Under the pieces are notes generated by a model. It did not search any database and was not told where the DNA came from. It saw nothing but the letters and a program-made list of their open reading frames with translations. From contig JAJCXL010000455.1 of NCBI GenBank assembly GCA_029263435.1, positions 1 to 18,077 of the forward strand: 18,077 nt of DNA, read 5' to 3'. Positions within the stretch are counted from its first letter, which is position 1. Each line of letters starts with the position of its first letter. This document shows, one piece after another, positions 1 through 7,698 of this stretch. The position numbers were made by a program, and so were the translations under genes. This stretch comes from Acidobacteriota bacterium (lineage in GTDB: Bacteria > Acidobacteriota > Vicinamibacteria > Marinacidobacterales > SMYC01).

Positions 1-72
1 TATGAAGAAGTGTCACTCGACAGGCCCGACAACGCGCCGCCCTTTCGCCTCGTCGTCTACCGGGTGCGCTAG
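1..72 (+). CDS. C-terminal tail of an unidentified protein (partial)
   Basis: Frame 1 is open from the first base and stops at TAG 70-72, giving 23 residues that end in PPFRLVVYRVR. The mixture of hydrophobic and basic residues at the end looks like genuine coding sequence and it meets the next minus-strand gene tail to tail with a single base between the stops. Too little is visible to assign a family. I believe it is a real gene end because it fills the otherwise empty first 72 bases and respects the neighbouring boundary, but this rests on context only. Confidence 0.45.
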   Translation, partial: YEEVSLDRPDNAPPFRLVVYRVR

Positions 73-73
73 C

Positions 74-574
74 TCAGACGATCGTTACGACCGTATCCTC
101 CGGGAGCGCTCCGGACTGTGACAAGAACTCTCGAAGCGAGACTGTCGTGTTCCCACGAAGTGAGACAGCCTCATCCTTATAACTGCCTTCGTAATAATGA
201 GAGACCGCAATGAGCCGCCCGCCGTTTCCGACGATGGACTCGACCGCTTGACAGAACAGGCTGACAGCAAAGCCTGGCCGCTCGACTTCCCACGACTTGC
301 GTTTGTCTTCGATAGCGCGCTCAATCTTTCCTTGCGACCAGCCCTTGCTTAGGTAACGACGACGCGCTCTATCTTCGTCGAGTCCCGAACGGGAGTGCTG
401 GATCAACGCGCAGGAGCAACCGCCCTGCGTGATGTCCAAGGGAGTCGTTTCCGCGCGCAGCGCATCGCGAAGACGGGCGTTCACCGCCGGCGCGGCGCCC
501 AGGCCCACGGTGCGAAAAGCGTCCACTGGATCCCTGGTGGCACCGGAGACCGCGACGGTTATCAGGTGACACAT
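74..574 (-). CDS. Conserved hypothetical protein with MCH start and GGCSC motif
   Basis: The predicted protein has 166 residues. It starts MCHLITVAVSG and carries GGCSCAL at residues 51-57, then a charged, helix-prone region (about 65-95, rich in Arg, Lys and Glu) and a hydrophobic strand-like stretch near 102-125. I recall bacterial hypothetical proteins that open with MCH(Y/F)IT and carry a later CxC motif, and this looks like a distant member; I know of no function for them. There is no signal peptide or membrane segment. It is the last gene of the minus-strand run, starting 15 bases after the membrane-protein stop (590) with only a weak GAG upstream of the ATG. The paired cysteines (C2, C53, C55) with H3 could bind a metal, but that is only a guess. 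Confidence 0.7.
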   Translation of the reverse strand: MCHLITVAVSGATRDPVDAFRTVGLGAAPAVNARLRDALRAETTPLDITQGGCSCALIQHSRSGLDEDRARRRYLSKGWSQGKIERAIEDKRKSWEVERPGFAVSLFCQAVESIVGNGGRLIAVSHYYEGSYKDEAVSLRGNTTVSLREFLSQSGALPEDTVVTIV

Positions 575-589
575 CTCGACGCTCGTCGT

Positions 590-940
590 CTACCGGGACC
601 AGTAGCCCCACACCCATCCCTGCGCCAGCGCTACGACGCCGGTGACGATGGGAAATGCGATCATCGCGAGCCCGAACCGGCGCGCAAACCCGGAGAGACT
701 CCACCGATAGATCACCAAGTACTGTGCGGCGAGCATCGCGAAGAACGCGATTCCGCCTCCTGCCAAAGGATGCTCGCACCACGGGCAATGAGGACCGGCC
801 GCCGCGTGGATGTTGCACGCCACCGAGACACCGTTCCACAGCGATCGGCACCCGCACTGAAACACCACCGCGCACCAGTTGACGAACAAGACGCCCGACA
901 CGGCGACGGCCGCAACGAACGCCCAGTGCTTCGAAGACAT
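590..940 (-). CDS. Small cysteine-rich inner-membrane protein
   Basis: Two adjacent ATGs (941-943 and 938-940) follow GAGG at 949-946. The second has the better spacing (5 bases), giving 116 residues; starting at the first adds one Met. An in-frame extension to 1021 would run into the upstream gene and is unlikely. Hydrophobic segments at about 6-27, 61-79 and 89-112 suggest three membrane helices. The loop after helix 1 is unusual: it holds CGC (29-31), C42, H45 and HCPWC (51-55), so five cysteines and two histidines lie between two helices, as in a metal-binding or redox-active site. The start lies 11 bases after the stop of the DUF5916 gene, implying co-transcription. I do not recognise the family with certainty; a thiol-redox or metal-handling role is inferred only from the CxxC. 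Confidence 0.7.
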   Translation of the reverse strand: MSSKHWAFVAAVAVSGVLFVNWCAVVFQCGCRSLWNGVSVACNIHAAAGPHCPWCEHPLAGGGIAFFAMLAAQYLVIYRWSLSGFARRFGLAMIAFPIVTGVVALAQGWVWGYWSR

Positions 941-951
941 CATCGCCTCGT

Positions 952-3153
952 TCAGAACGCCATCAAGTAGTTGAGCTTGACGCTCAACGATCGATTCTTC
1001 ACCCCGAAGACTTCGCCCCACTCATCGAGCTCGTTATAGACGACGAAGAAATCGGACCCCGGCTTGGGGATCCAATTGAAGCGGACGTTGCTCGAGATCT
1101 GTCGGGTGTCGTGGTTGTATTGAAACAGCGACATCAGAATCACGTCGGTACGGAAAGCGAGCTGAATCCGCGACGCGACGAGGTGGGTCGTGAACTTCCC
1201 TTCCGGAAGATCCACCCAGTTGACCGAGTAGTCGCCGGACAGATCGAGGTGCTTGTTGACGCGGTAGTCGAGGCCCAAAGTCGCGGTGTCTCTCGTTCCG
1301 TTCCAGAACCCACCGCGGGAATAGATGACGCTGGCGCGGGCGTAGCGCCTGCCGAACGTGTTCAACCGGACGCCGTAAGTCGTGAAGTCATAGCCTCCGG
1401 GAGCAATGGTGACACCCTCTCGGAGATCGAACGGCTGCTCGAGGAACTCGAATGCGTCGTCGACCCAAAACCACAGCGCATCACCGCTTTCGAACACGGT
1501 CCCGACGTCGAGATTGTGGGTTCTCGTCTCGACGACCCCACGCTGATTCGGGACGTAGTCGAGGTTGTAAGAAAAATGAAGCTGGCGTAGGAGATCCGCC
1601 GACGGACGCGGGCTGAAGCGCAGCGAGCCACGGTGCTGGCGGCTATCTGGACGCCGCACGAACCCGACACCCGGGCGAAAGTCCTCGCCGATGTCGAGGT
1701 AGCGATAGCCCGCGCCGTAGCGATCGGTCTCATAGGCGAGCTTGGCGAAGGCAGACTGATCGCCTCCGGCAACCTTGTCGTCTTCCATGTGTGCGAAGTA
1801 GCTCTCGAAGGACCACGCGCGACCCATGAACAAGTTCAGGTCGGCGGCATAGACCCGGTTGTCGCCTTCACTATTCTGGCGATTGGTAAACAAGACCCCC
1901 ACGTTCGATCGATCGAAGATGTCTCGCCTCAATCGGGCGACGGTAAAGTTCTCGCCCGGGACACCAAAGTCGTCCAGGGCATCGGTCTGCATGTTCATAA
2001 TGCCGACGTTGTACGCGCCCTGCCGACCCGAAAGGCGCGCCCCGGCCAGCAGCGGCACGATACCGCCGCTCGACGACAGCCCGATCCTTCGGGTGAAGAC
2101 GAGGTCGGCCTCGCGTCGTACGCCGAACAAGAAGCTCCTCTGACTCTCGAGAAAAATTTGACGCTTCTCCGGGAAGAACAACGAGAACCGAGTGAGGTTG
2201 ACTTGCTGGACGTCGACCTCTTCCTGAGCGAAATCGGTGTTCACGGTGAAGTCGGCAGTGAGCCCAGTCGTCACCCCCCACTTCGCATCGATGCCAACTT
2301 CCTGACGCGTATCGGTGCCGGTCACATCTACACTCTGGTCCGCGCCGCCGAGCGCATAAGGCCGGAGCTCGACCGCTCGGCCGGAACGGATCCGAGAGAG
2401 TCCGCGCAGCGTGCCCATCTCCGCAGGCCGATACCAGGTCGAGTCGTTGCTGACGAACGGCCAGTAGGTCTCCTCATTCTTGCGTGGCAAGTTGCGCTTG
2501 AAGCCGATGCCGAACGGGACCTCTTCGCCTTCCGGTGGAAGCTCGAACCGAAGCGACTTGAACGGGACCACGACCTCCGCTTCCCAGCCCGTATCGGTCT
2601 GAGACCCTCGTGCGTACCAGACCGTGTCCCAATCCAAATTCCGAGTGCCACTCTCCTCTCCGTTTTGCAGCATGTCGAACAGCATGCCGTTGGCGTTCGT
2701 CGCGAGAAAGACGGCACTACGCCGGTCGTTGAATGCGTCGATCATCACTGCCACCGCATCATCGGAGCCGATGTTCTCATCGCGGAACATCGCCCGCGCA
2801 GTCGGCCGGGAGGGCTCCGAATCGAAGGAGCGAATCCCGACATAAAGGTTGGTGTCGTCATAGAGCACCCAGATATGCGTGGGCTCGGTTGCCGGCAAGC
2901 CTTCATAGGTCTCCCGCTGGTAAAGGGTCGTGACCGGCTCGGCGAGGCTCCAGGCGGCGTCCGCCAAGTTTCCATCGACGTCTATCTCGCCGTCGACCCG
3001 CGTCGCGGTCATCTCCCAGCGTTGCGCGGAAAGGACGCGCACCCGCTCTTGGCGAGACAACGTCTCGAGCTGTTGAGCTTCGTCATGCGCGGTCGCCGCA
3101 GAGCCGGCAAGCGCATGCACGCAAACGACGAAGAGAAGCACTCGAATGCTCAA
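952..3153 (-). CDS. DUF5916 outer-membrane beta-barrel protein with CBM9-like N-terminal domain
   Basis: About 733 residues from a TTG start that overlaps the polB stop (TTGA); the open frame extends upstream inside polB but without a plausible leader. After the TTG comes a good signal peptide (SIRVLLFVVCVHALAGSAATA, cleavage near residue 22), which supports this start; GTG at 3141 is an alternative. Residues about 55-270 resemble the CBM9-like sugar-binding fold found in this family (IDVDGNLADAAW, then ILYDDTNLYVGIR-type strands). The motif LFFPEKRQIFLE near residues 320-340 is characteristic of DUF5916, and the remainder is alternating aromatic/polar strands typical of a beta-barrel. It ends in NYLMAF with a terminal Phe, as outer-membrane proteins recognised by the BAM machinery do. 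Substrate unknown; a role in binding or uptake of glycans or peptides at the outer membrane is likely but unproven. Confidence 0.85.
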   Translation of the reverse strand: MSIRVLLFVVCVHALAGSAATAHDEAQQLETLSRQERVRVLSAQRWEMTATRVDGEIDVDGNLADAAWSLAEPVTTLYQRETYEGLPATEPTHIWVLYDDTNLYVGIRSFDSEPSRPTARAMFRDENIGSDDAVAVMIDAFNDRRSAVFLATNANGMLFDMLQNGEESGTRNLDWDTVWYARGSQTDTGWEAEVVVPFKSLRFELPPEGEEVPFGIGFKRNLPRKNEETYWPFVSNDSTWYRPAEMGTLRGLSRIRSGRAVELRPYALGGADQSVDVTGTDTRQEVGIDAKWGVTTGLTADFTVNTDFAQEEVDVQQVNLTRFSLFFPEKRQIFLESQRSFLFGVRREADLVFTRRIGLSSSGGIVPLLAGARLSGRQGAYNVGIMNMQTDALDDFGVPGENFTVARLRRDIFDRSNVGVLFTNRQNSEGDNRVYAADLNLFMGRAWSFESYFAHMEDDKVAGGDQSAFAKLAYETDRYGAGYRYLDIGEDFRPGVGFVRRPDSRQHRGSLRFSPRPSADLLRQLHFSYNLDYVPNQRGVVETRTHNLDVGTVFESGDALWFWVDDAFEFLEQPFDLREGVTIAPGGYDFTTYGVRLNTFGRRYARASVIYSRGGFWNGTRDTATLGLDYRVNKHLDLSGDYSVNWVDLPEGKFTTHLVASRIQLAFRTDVILMSLFQYNHDTRQISSNVRFNWIPKPGSDFFVVYNELDEWGEVFGVKNRSLSVKLNYLMAF

Positions 3154-5504
3154 AACAGGCTCATCTGGGCGTCCAGGATCCGCGAGACGGACGTTCCCTT
3201 CACTGAAAGAAGTGCATCCGCCGCCGGCGCGAGCTGTCGGTCGAGGTAGTGCTGGTGGTCGAGCCGCGACGGGTTGTTGTCCATGGGCTCCGGACCGTTC
3301 ACCGTCACGACGTAGCGTACCCACCGCTCCGGCCGGCTCGATTTTCGCGCGGCTTGGACGTGTGGAGGGACGTTCTTCACGTATTCGGCGAGCTTCCGAC
3401 GCACGCGCTTGCGGTAGACGAGAGCGTCATCGCGTCGGCCCGCGAACAGATCGGCGGCCATTTGCTTCACGTAGTCTTCCACCGGCTCGTCGAAGAATAC
3501 CCGCCGATAGATCTCTCGTTGGAACTCGCGGGCGAGAGGGGTCCAATCCGAGCGCACCGCTTCGAGCCCCGTGAACTGTAGCTCGAGCCCGTCGCCGTTT
3601 CGGACCAAGCCGGCATAGCGTTTCTTGCTCCCGGTCGCCGAGCCCCGGATAGTGGGCATGAAGAACTTGAGGTAGAGCTTTTCGAGCTCGAGCTCGAGAT
3701 GCGATTCGAGTCCCATCTCGTTGCTCAGCTCCCGAGCCCAAAACTGGGTCAAGTCCTCCGTGAGACCGCGCGCGTCTCGTTCACAAGACACTTCGCTCGC
3801 GTTCTCCTCGAGTCGAACGAAGAGTGAATCGGTGTCCCCGTAAATGACGGGGAAACCCCGTTCTTCGATGAAAGCACGGCTCCGATTGATGATCTCGTGT
3901 CCTCGGAGAGTGATGCTCGACACCAAGCGCGGATCGTAGAACCGGCACGCGCGCGTGCCGAGCACACCGTAGAGCGAGTTCATCATGATCTTGATGGCTC
4001 TCGAGACCGCTTCGTTTCGAGCCAGCTTGGCGCGATCCCTGGCGCGCCACAACGTCTCGACGAGACCAGGAAGGATGTGACGTCGGCGTGAGAAACGCGC
4101 ACCGGAGAATCCTTCGACACCCCCGTCGTCCTCCGACCCCGCGGAGGCCAACCCCAGCGGGTCGACGAGAAACGTACGAATTATGCTCGGATAGAGACTC
4201 TTGAAATCGAGCACCGCGACGTTCGCGAACAAGCCGGGTACCGAGTCCATGACGAACCCGCCGGGGCTTTGGTCCGGCTCGTCGGATTCCGATACGTCGG
4301 GAGCGACCATGCCCTCGCGGTGGAGACGCGGAAGGTAGAGGTTGTCGAACGCAGCCACCGCGCCCCCGACCCGGTCCATCGCCAGACCGGTGAGCTCAGC
4401 GCGCTCCACCGCGAAATCGACGAGCCCCGCCTTCGCGAAGATGGCTTCGACCAACAGGCAGTCCTCTCGGTTGTAACGGATCAACGCGCCCGGCGTTTCG
4501 CGATACATCTTGCGGATCGTCGCGATCTTGTCGCTCGTGGCGGAGTCGATCAGTTTCTCTCGCCCCAAGAGCTCTGAAGCGACGGCGTTCAGGCTGAAGT
4601 CCTCGAAGCTCCACGTCGCGGTTCTCATGGTGTCGATGCCGTCGAGCACGACCCTTCCTGGAATCCGCGGAACTCTCTTGCCTCCGGGGCCGGAGGGATG
4701 GAGGATCGCCGAGCGGTCCCGTCCTCGACCGAGCGCGAATGGAAGCTCCAGATTCCGGCAACATCGTTCGAGAAACACGAGATCGAAGTCGACGACGTTC
4801 CATCCGATGATGACATCGGGATCGATCTCACCCACCCAAGAAAAAAACTCTTCCAGGAGGATCTCTTCGTCCCGATGCACGGAGTGCTCGATGCCGTTGC
4901 AGTCGGTCCCGTCCGAGGGCATCTTGCGCCAATCTTCGGAGCGAACGACGAAAACGTGGGCCTGTGACGGCGTCGTCCCGGAGATCGAGTAGAGCCCTTC
5001 GTCCGCGCCCGAGGTCTCGATATCGAGCGAAAGGACGAGAAGCTCGGGACGGTACTCGCAAGGAGACAGCCGGGGGTTCTCGTACTCGCGAAAGCGCGCG
5101 TGCTGTGCGTAGCGGCCTTCGATGCGAAAGCTTCCCTTGATGAACCGCTCCATCAAGTAGCGGTCCGAGGGTTTGATGTCGGGCTCGTAGAGACGGTCTC
5201 GACCCTCCCGGCGCACCCGCCGCCTCGCTTCGTTCAGCGCTTTCTGGCTCGAAAAATAAAGACCATCGACGGGGCTCCCATCGATCGTTTCGAGCTCGAG
5301 CGGCTCACGCCGAGCGCCAAGCGTCGTTTCATCGACCCGACCCCGCTCGACGAAACACACGGCTTCCTGACCGGTCATGACCACCCGGACCGGTCCGCTC
5401 TCGCCTTTGGCCCAGAAAACGAGCTCGATCCCGGAAGGGGTATCCCGCCAATGTCTGGTGAGTAGGAGCGCGCTCTCAGGCGCGGCGGGGGCGGAAGAAT
5501 CCAC
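3150..5504 (-). CDS. polB: DNA polymerase II (family B, proofreading)
   Basis: The protein has 784 residues, almost the length of E. coli Pol II (783), and starts at GTG because an in-frame TAA lies two codons upstream. The N-terminus (LLTRHWRDTPSGIELVFW) matches E. coli Pol II. The exonuclease motifs are intact: Exo I DIET (D161, E163), Exo II WNVVDFD (D241), Exo III YNRED (Y344, D348). Polymerase motifs are intact: A DFKSLYPSII (D433), B KIMMNSLYG, C YGDTDS (D557, D559) and SKKRYAGL (K627). It ends QMSLF, a clamp-binding peptide like the QLGLF end of the E. coli enzyme. Pol II acts in replication restart and translesion synthesis, in E. coli under LexA; I see no clear LexA box in the 39-base upstream gap. 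It is the first gene of the minus-strand run. Confidence 0.97.
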   Translation of the reverse strand: MDSSAPAAPESALLLTRHWRDTPSGIELVFWAKGESGPVRVVMTGQEAVCFVERGRVDETTLGARREPLELETIDGSPVDGLYFSSQKALNEARRRVRREGRDRLYEPDIKPSDRYLMERFIKGSFRIEGRYAQHARFREYENPRLSPCEYRPELLVLSLDIETSGADEGLYSISGTTPSQAHVFVVRSEDWRKMPSDGTDCNGIEHSVHRDEEILLEEFFSWVGEIDPDVIIGWNVVDFDLVFLERCCRNLELPFALGRGRDRSAILHPSGPGGKRVPRIPGRVVLDGIDTMRTATWSFEDFSLNAVASELLGREKLIDSATSDKIATIRKMYRETPGALIRYNREDCLLVEAIFAKAGLVDFAVERAELTGLAMDRVGGAVAAFDNLYLPRLHREGMVAPDVSESDEPDQSPGGFVMDSVPGLFANVAVLDFKSLYPSIIRTFLVDPLGLASAGSEDDGGVEGFSGARFSRRRHILPGLVETLWRARDRAKLARNEAVSRAIKIMMNSLYGVLGTRACRFYDPRLVSSITLRGHEIINRSRAFIEERGFPVIYGDTDSLFVRLEENASEVSCERDARGLTEDLTQFWARELSNEMGLESHLELELEKLYLKFFMPTIRGSATGSKKRYAGLVRNGDGLELQFTGLEAVRSDWTPLAREFQREIYRRVFFDEPVEDYVKQMAADLFAGRRDDALVYRKRVRRKLAEYVKNVPPHVQAARKSSRPERWVRYVVTVNGPEPMDNNPSRLDHQHYLDRQLAPAADALLSVKGTSVSRILDAQMSLF

Positions 5505-5507
5505 GTG

Positions 5508-5516
5508 TTATCATAT
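5508..5516. promoter_or_regulatory. Candidate bidirectional -10 element between divergent genes
   Basis: The bases TTATCATAT read TATCAT on the plus strand (5509-5514) and TATGAT on the minus strand (5515-5510), each one mismatch from TATAAT. They sit in the only gap (5505-5543) between polB and the rightward operon. On the minus strand the box is 5 bases from the polB GTG, so transcription would begin at or next to the start codon, giving a leaderless message. On the plus strand it would allow a leader of roughly 20 bases before GTG 5544. No convincing -35 box is visible on either side, so this is a weak prediction. Confidence 0.35.
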
Positions 5517-5543
5517 CGAACTGTCTGGATTGACTCGACCTAC

Positions 5544-6281
5544 GTGCGCCTCCGACTCCTGACATATAACATCCACAAGTGCATCGGGGGATTAGATCGT
5601 CGCTACGATCCACTCCGCATCGCCCATGTCATCGCACGGTACCAACCGGACGTCGTCGCACTCCAAGAGGTCGATCAACACGCCCGGCGCACGAACGCGG
5701 ACCGACAGGTGGATCTGCTCGGAGACTATCTCGGCTTCAGGCACCGGACGTTCTTCCCCAACGTCGGATTACGCTCAGGGGGCGGCTATGGAAACGCCAT
5801 CTTGTCGCGCTTTCCCCTGACGGAGACTTCGAATATCGACGTGACCGTCCCACCCAAGAAGCGCCGGAGCGTGCTCCACGCGCGCTATCGGATTCGCATG
5901 AACGGAACCCCGGGCAAACACACCCGCACGCTGCACGTCTTCAACCTTCATCTCGGATTGTCCGGCATCGAGCGCAAGATTCAGCTTCGAAAATTTCTCG
6001 AGAGCCAACCCTTCGCGGGCATGCACCATCGGACCCCGGTGATCGTCGCCGGAGACTTCAACGACGTTTGGGGCACGCTCGGGAGAAAGCTGCTGGCTCC
6101 AGCGGGCTTCAGCGGCACCCATCCGCTCCGGACGTTTCCCGCCTGGGGGCCGCTAAGAGCCCTCGACGCCGTCTACGTCCGGGGAGATGCCCGGCTCATG
6201 CGCGTTTACCGCGCCCGCCAGTCGCTGGCCCGACGGGCTTCCGACCATCTGCCTCTCGTGGCGGATCTCGTCATCGAATAG
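5544..6281 (+). CDS. Endonuclease/exonuclease/phosphatase-fold protein, YbhP-like
   Basis: The protein has 245 residues from GTG 5544, which places the core strand RLRLLTYNIHKC at the N-terminus as in E. coli YbhP; an earlier GTG at 5505 would add 13 non-homologous residues. All catalytic motifs of the Mg-dependent EEP fold are present: N9 in TYNIHK, E42 in ALQEVD, NLHLG, D171 and N173 in AGDFND, and SDH at 233-235. GYGNAILSRFPL in the middle is also typical. Members cleave nucleic-acid or phospholipid phosphodiesters, or sphingomyelin; in E. coli ybhP lies beside the cardiolipin synthase gene clsB, but no such neighbour is seen here. There is no signal peptide, so it is probably cytosolic. 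It is the first gene of the rightward run, and its substrate cannot be read from sequence. Confidence 0.87.
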   Translation: MRLRLLTYNIHKCIGGLDRRYDPLRIAHVIARYQPDVVALQEVDQHARRTNADRQVDLLGDYLGFRHRTFFPNVGLRSGGGYGNAILSRFPLTETSNIDVTVPPKKRRSVLHARYRIRMNGTPGKHTRTLHVFNLHLGLSGIERKIQLRKFLESQPFAGMHHRTPVIVAGDFNDVWGTLGRKLLAPAGFSGTHPLRTFPAWGPLRALDAVYVRGDARLMRVYRARQSLARRASDHLPLVADLVIE

Positions 6282-6292
6282 AGCACCGAGAC

Positions 6293-6298
6293 AAGGGA
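6293..6298 (+). promoter_or_regulatory. Ribosome binding site for the aldehyde dehydrogenase
   Basis: AAGGGA lies 8 bases before GTG 6307 and decides the start. The upstream in-frame ATG at 6187 would overlap 95 bases of the preceding gene and has no family-like sequence. Confidence 0.6.
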
Positions 6299-6306
6299 CG
6301 ACACGT

Positions 6307-7689
6307 GTGACACGAACAGGTGCGGAATTCCACGAAATCGTGGAACGCCAGCGGGCGTTCTTTCGCTCGGGCGCGACCCAGGGCTCGAGCTTTCGCCGGC
6401 ACCAGCTGGAAGCCGCTCGCGCACTCGTCGACGACAACGAGTCGCGCATCCATGAAGCGCTCCGCGCCGATCTCGGCAAGTCCGAGTTCGAGGCGTTCGT
6501 TTCCGAGACCGGGCAGGTTCGCGCCGAGGTCAACCACACGCTCTCGCACTTCGAAGAATGGATGGAAGTCGTCGGGGTCGGCACGCCGTTATCGCTATTC
6601 CCGTCGTCGAGCGAGATCCGCTACGAGCCGAAGGGAGTGTGTCTCCTCATCGCACCGTGGAACTACCCGTTTCAGCTCGTCATGGCCCCGCTCGTAGGAG
6701 CGCTCGGCGCGGGCAATTGCGCGGTGGTCAAACCATCCGAGCTCGCGCCCGCCACGGCCACGCTGACGAGCGAGCTTTTGGGTCGCTACTTCTCGGAAGA
6801 TCTGGTGCGGGTGGTCACGGGGGGCGCAGACACGTCGCAAGCACTGCTTCGCGAGCGCTTCGACCACATCTTTTTCACCGGAAGTCCCGCGGTCGGAAAG
6901 ATTGTCGCCAAGGCGGCGGCCGAACATCTGACGCCGGTGACGCTGGAGCTCGGAGGAAAGAGTCCCGCCATCGTCGACGAGACCGTCGACCTTCGCTTGA
7001 GTGCGCGGCGCATCGCATGGAGCAAGTATCTCAACGCCGGTCAAACTTGTATCGCGCCCGACTACGTCCTCATCCCGGCCCACCTCGCGCAAGACTTCGA
7101 GACGCGTTTGACCGAGGCGATCCACCGGTTCTACGGCGCGGATCCGAAAACGAGCCCAGACTTCGCGCGCATCGTCTCGGATGCACATTTCGACCGGGTG
7201 CGGGGCTATCTCGACGAGGGCCGGGTCGTCGTTGGCGGTGAAACAGATCGGGAGAGCCGCTACATTGCGCCGACGGTGCTCGCCGAGGCGCGCGAGGGCT
7301 CACGGGTGCTCGAGGAGGAGATCTTCGGTCCTGTGCTTCCGCTCATCCCGTATCGCTCACTGGACGATGCGATCGAATGGACTCGAAGGCATCCGGATCC
7401 ATTGGCACTCTACGTTTTCTCGAAGAGTCGCGAGAGACAAGAGCGCCTCTTGGAAGCAATCCCCGCGGGCGGAAGTACCATCAACGACGCTTTGGTTCAG
7501 TTCTCGAACTTGGAGCTTCCCTTCGGAGGCCGGGGCGGAAGCGGAGCCGGGAGCTACCACGGACGCTTCAGCTTCGAAACGTTCTCGCACAAACGAGCCA
7601 TCGTCCGGGCCGCCACCTGGATCGATCCGCCCGTTCGCTACCCGCCTTACCGCGGCAAGCTCCGCTGGCTCCGAAAGCTCCTGGGATAG
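6307..7689 (+). CDS. NAD(P)-dependent aldehyde dehydrogenase, class-3-like
   Basis: The protein has 460 residues from GTG 6307, chosen for its AAGGGA site and the usual class-3 length. It oxidises an aldehyde to its acid. Motifs in order: APWNYPFQLVMAPL with KPSELAP (cofactor-binding region), FTGSPAVGK (nucleotide fold), the general base E214 in LELGGKSP, and the nucleophile C248 in NAGQTCIAPDY. E214 and C248 are each 5 residues beyond their equivalents in mammalian ALDH3A1 (E209, C243). The C-terminus (GRFSFETFSHKRAIV, then a basic, proline-rich tail GKLRWLRKLL) is typical of class 3 enzymes that act on medium-chain or aromatic aldehydes. It ends 9 bases before the kinase/M23/aminotransferase fusion, so it could remove the aldehyde which that enzyme would release; this pairing is inference. 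Confidence 0.93.
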   Translation: MTRTGAEFHEIVERQRAFFRSGATQGSSFRRHQLEAARALVDDNESRIHEALRADLGKSEFEAFVSETGQVRAEVNHTLSHFEEWMEVVGVGTPLSLFPSSSEIRYEPKGVCLLIAPWNYPFQLVMAPLVGALGAGNCAVVKPSELAPATATLTSELLGRYFSEDLVRVVTGGADTSQALLRERFDHIFFTGSPAVGKIVAKAAAEHLTPVTLELGGKSPAIVDETVDLRLSARRIAWSKYLNAGQTCIAPDYVLIPAHLAQDFETRLTEAIHRFYGADPKTSPDFARIVSDAHFDRVRGYLDEGRVVVGGETDRESRYIAPTVLAEAREGSRVLEEEIFGPVLPLIPYRSLDDAIEWTRRHPDPLALYVFSKSRERQERLLEAIPAGGSTINDALVQFSNLELPFGGRGGSGAGSYHGRFSFETFSHKRAIVRAATWIDPPVRYPPYRGKLRWLRKLLG

Positions 7690-7698
7690 AATCCTCGG

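Noticed and set aside
395..970. A 191-codon plus-strand open frame over the two small minus-strand genes
   Set aside because: Low-complexity Arg/His-rich translation without hydrophobic core. The minus-strand frames have conserved motifs, membrane helices and compatible gene boundaries.
1633..3249. A 538-codon open frame on the plus strand
   Set aside because: It lies wholly antisense to the DUF5916 gene, has no recognisable domain and is rich in Arg, Glu and Val as expected of an opposite-strand shadow in GC-rich DNA.
5505..5543. GTG 5505 as the start of the EEP-fold protein
   Set aside because: It would add 13 residues unlike the family and leave no space for any promoter between the divergent genes. 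GTG 5544 places the first core strand at the N-terminus.
3150..6281. DNA polymerase plus nuclease-fold protein as a phage-defence module
   Set aside because: PolB is a standard Pol II with normal motifs, the EEP protein resembles YbhP and is transcribed the other way, and no integrase, toxin, helicase or other defence gene is nearby.
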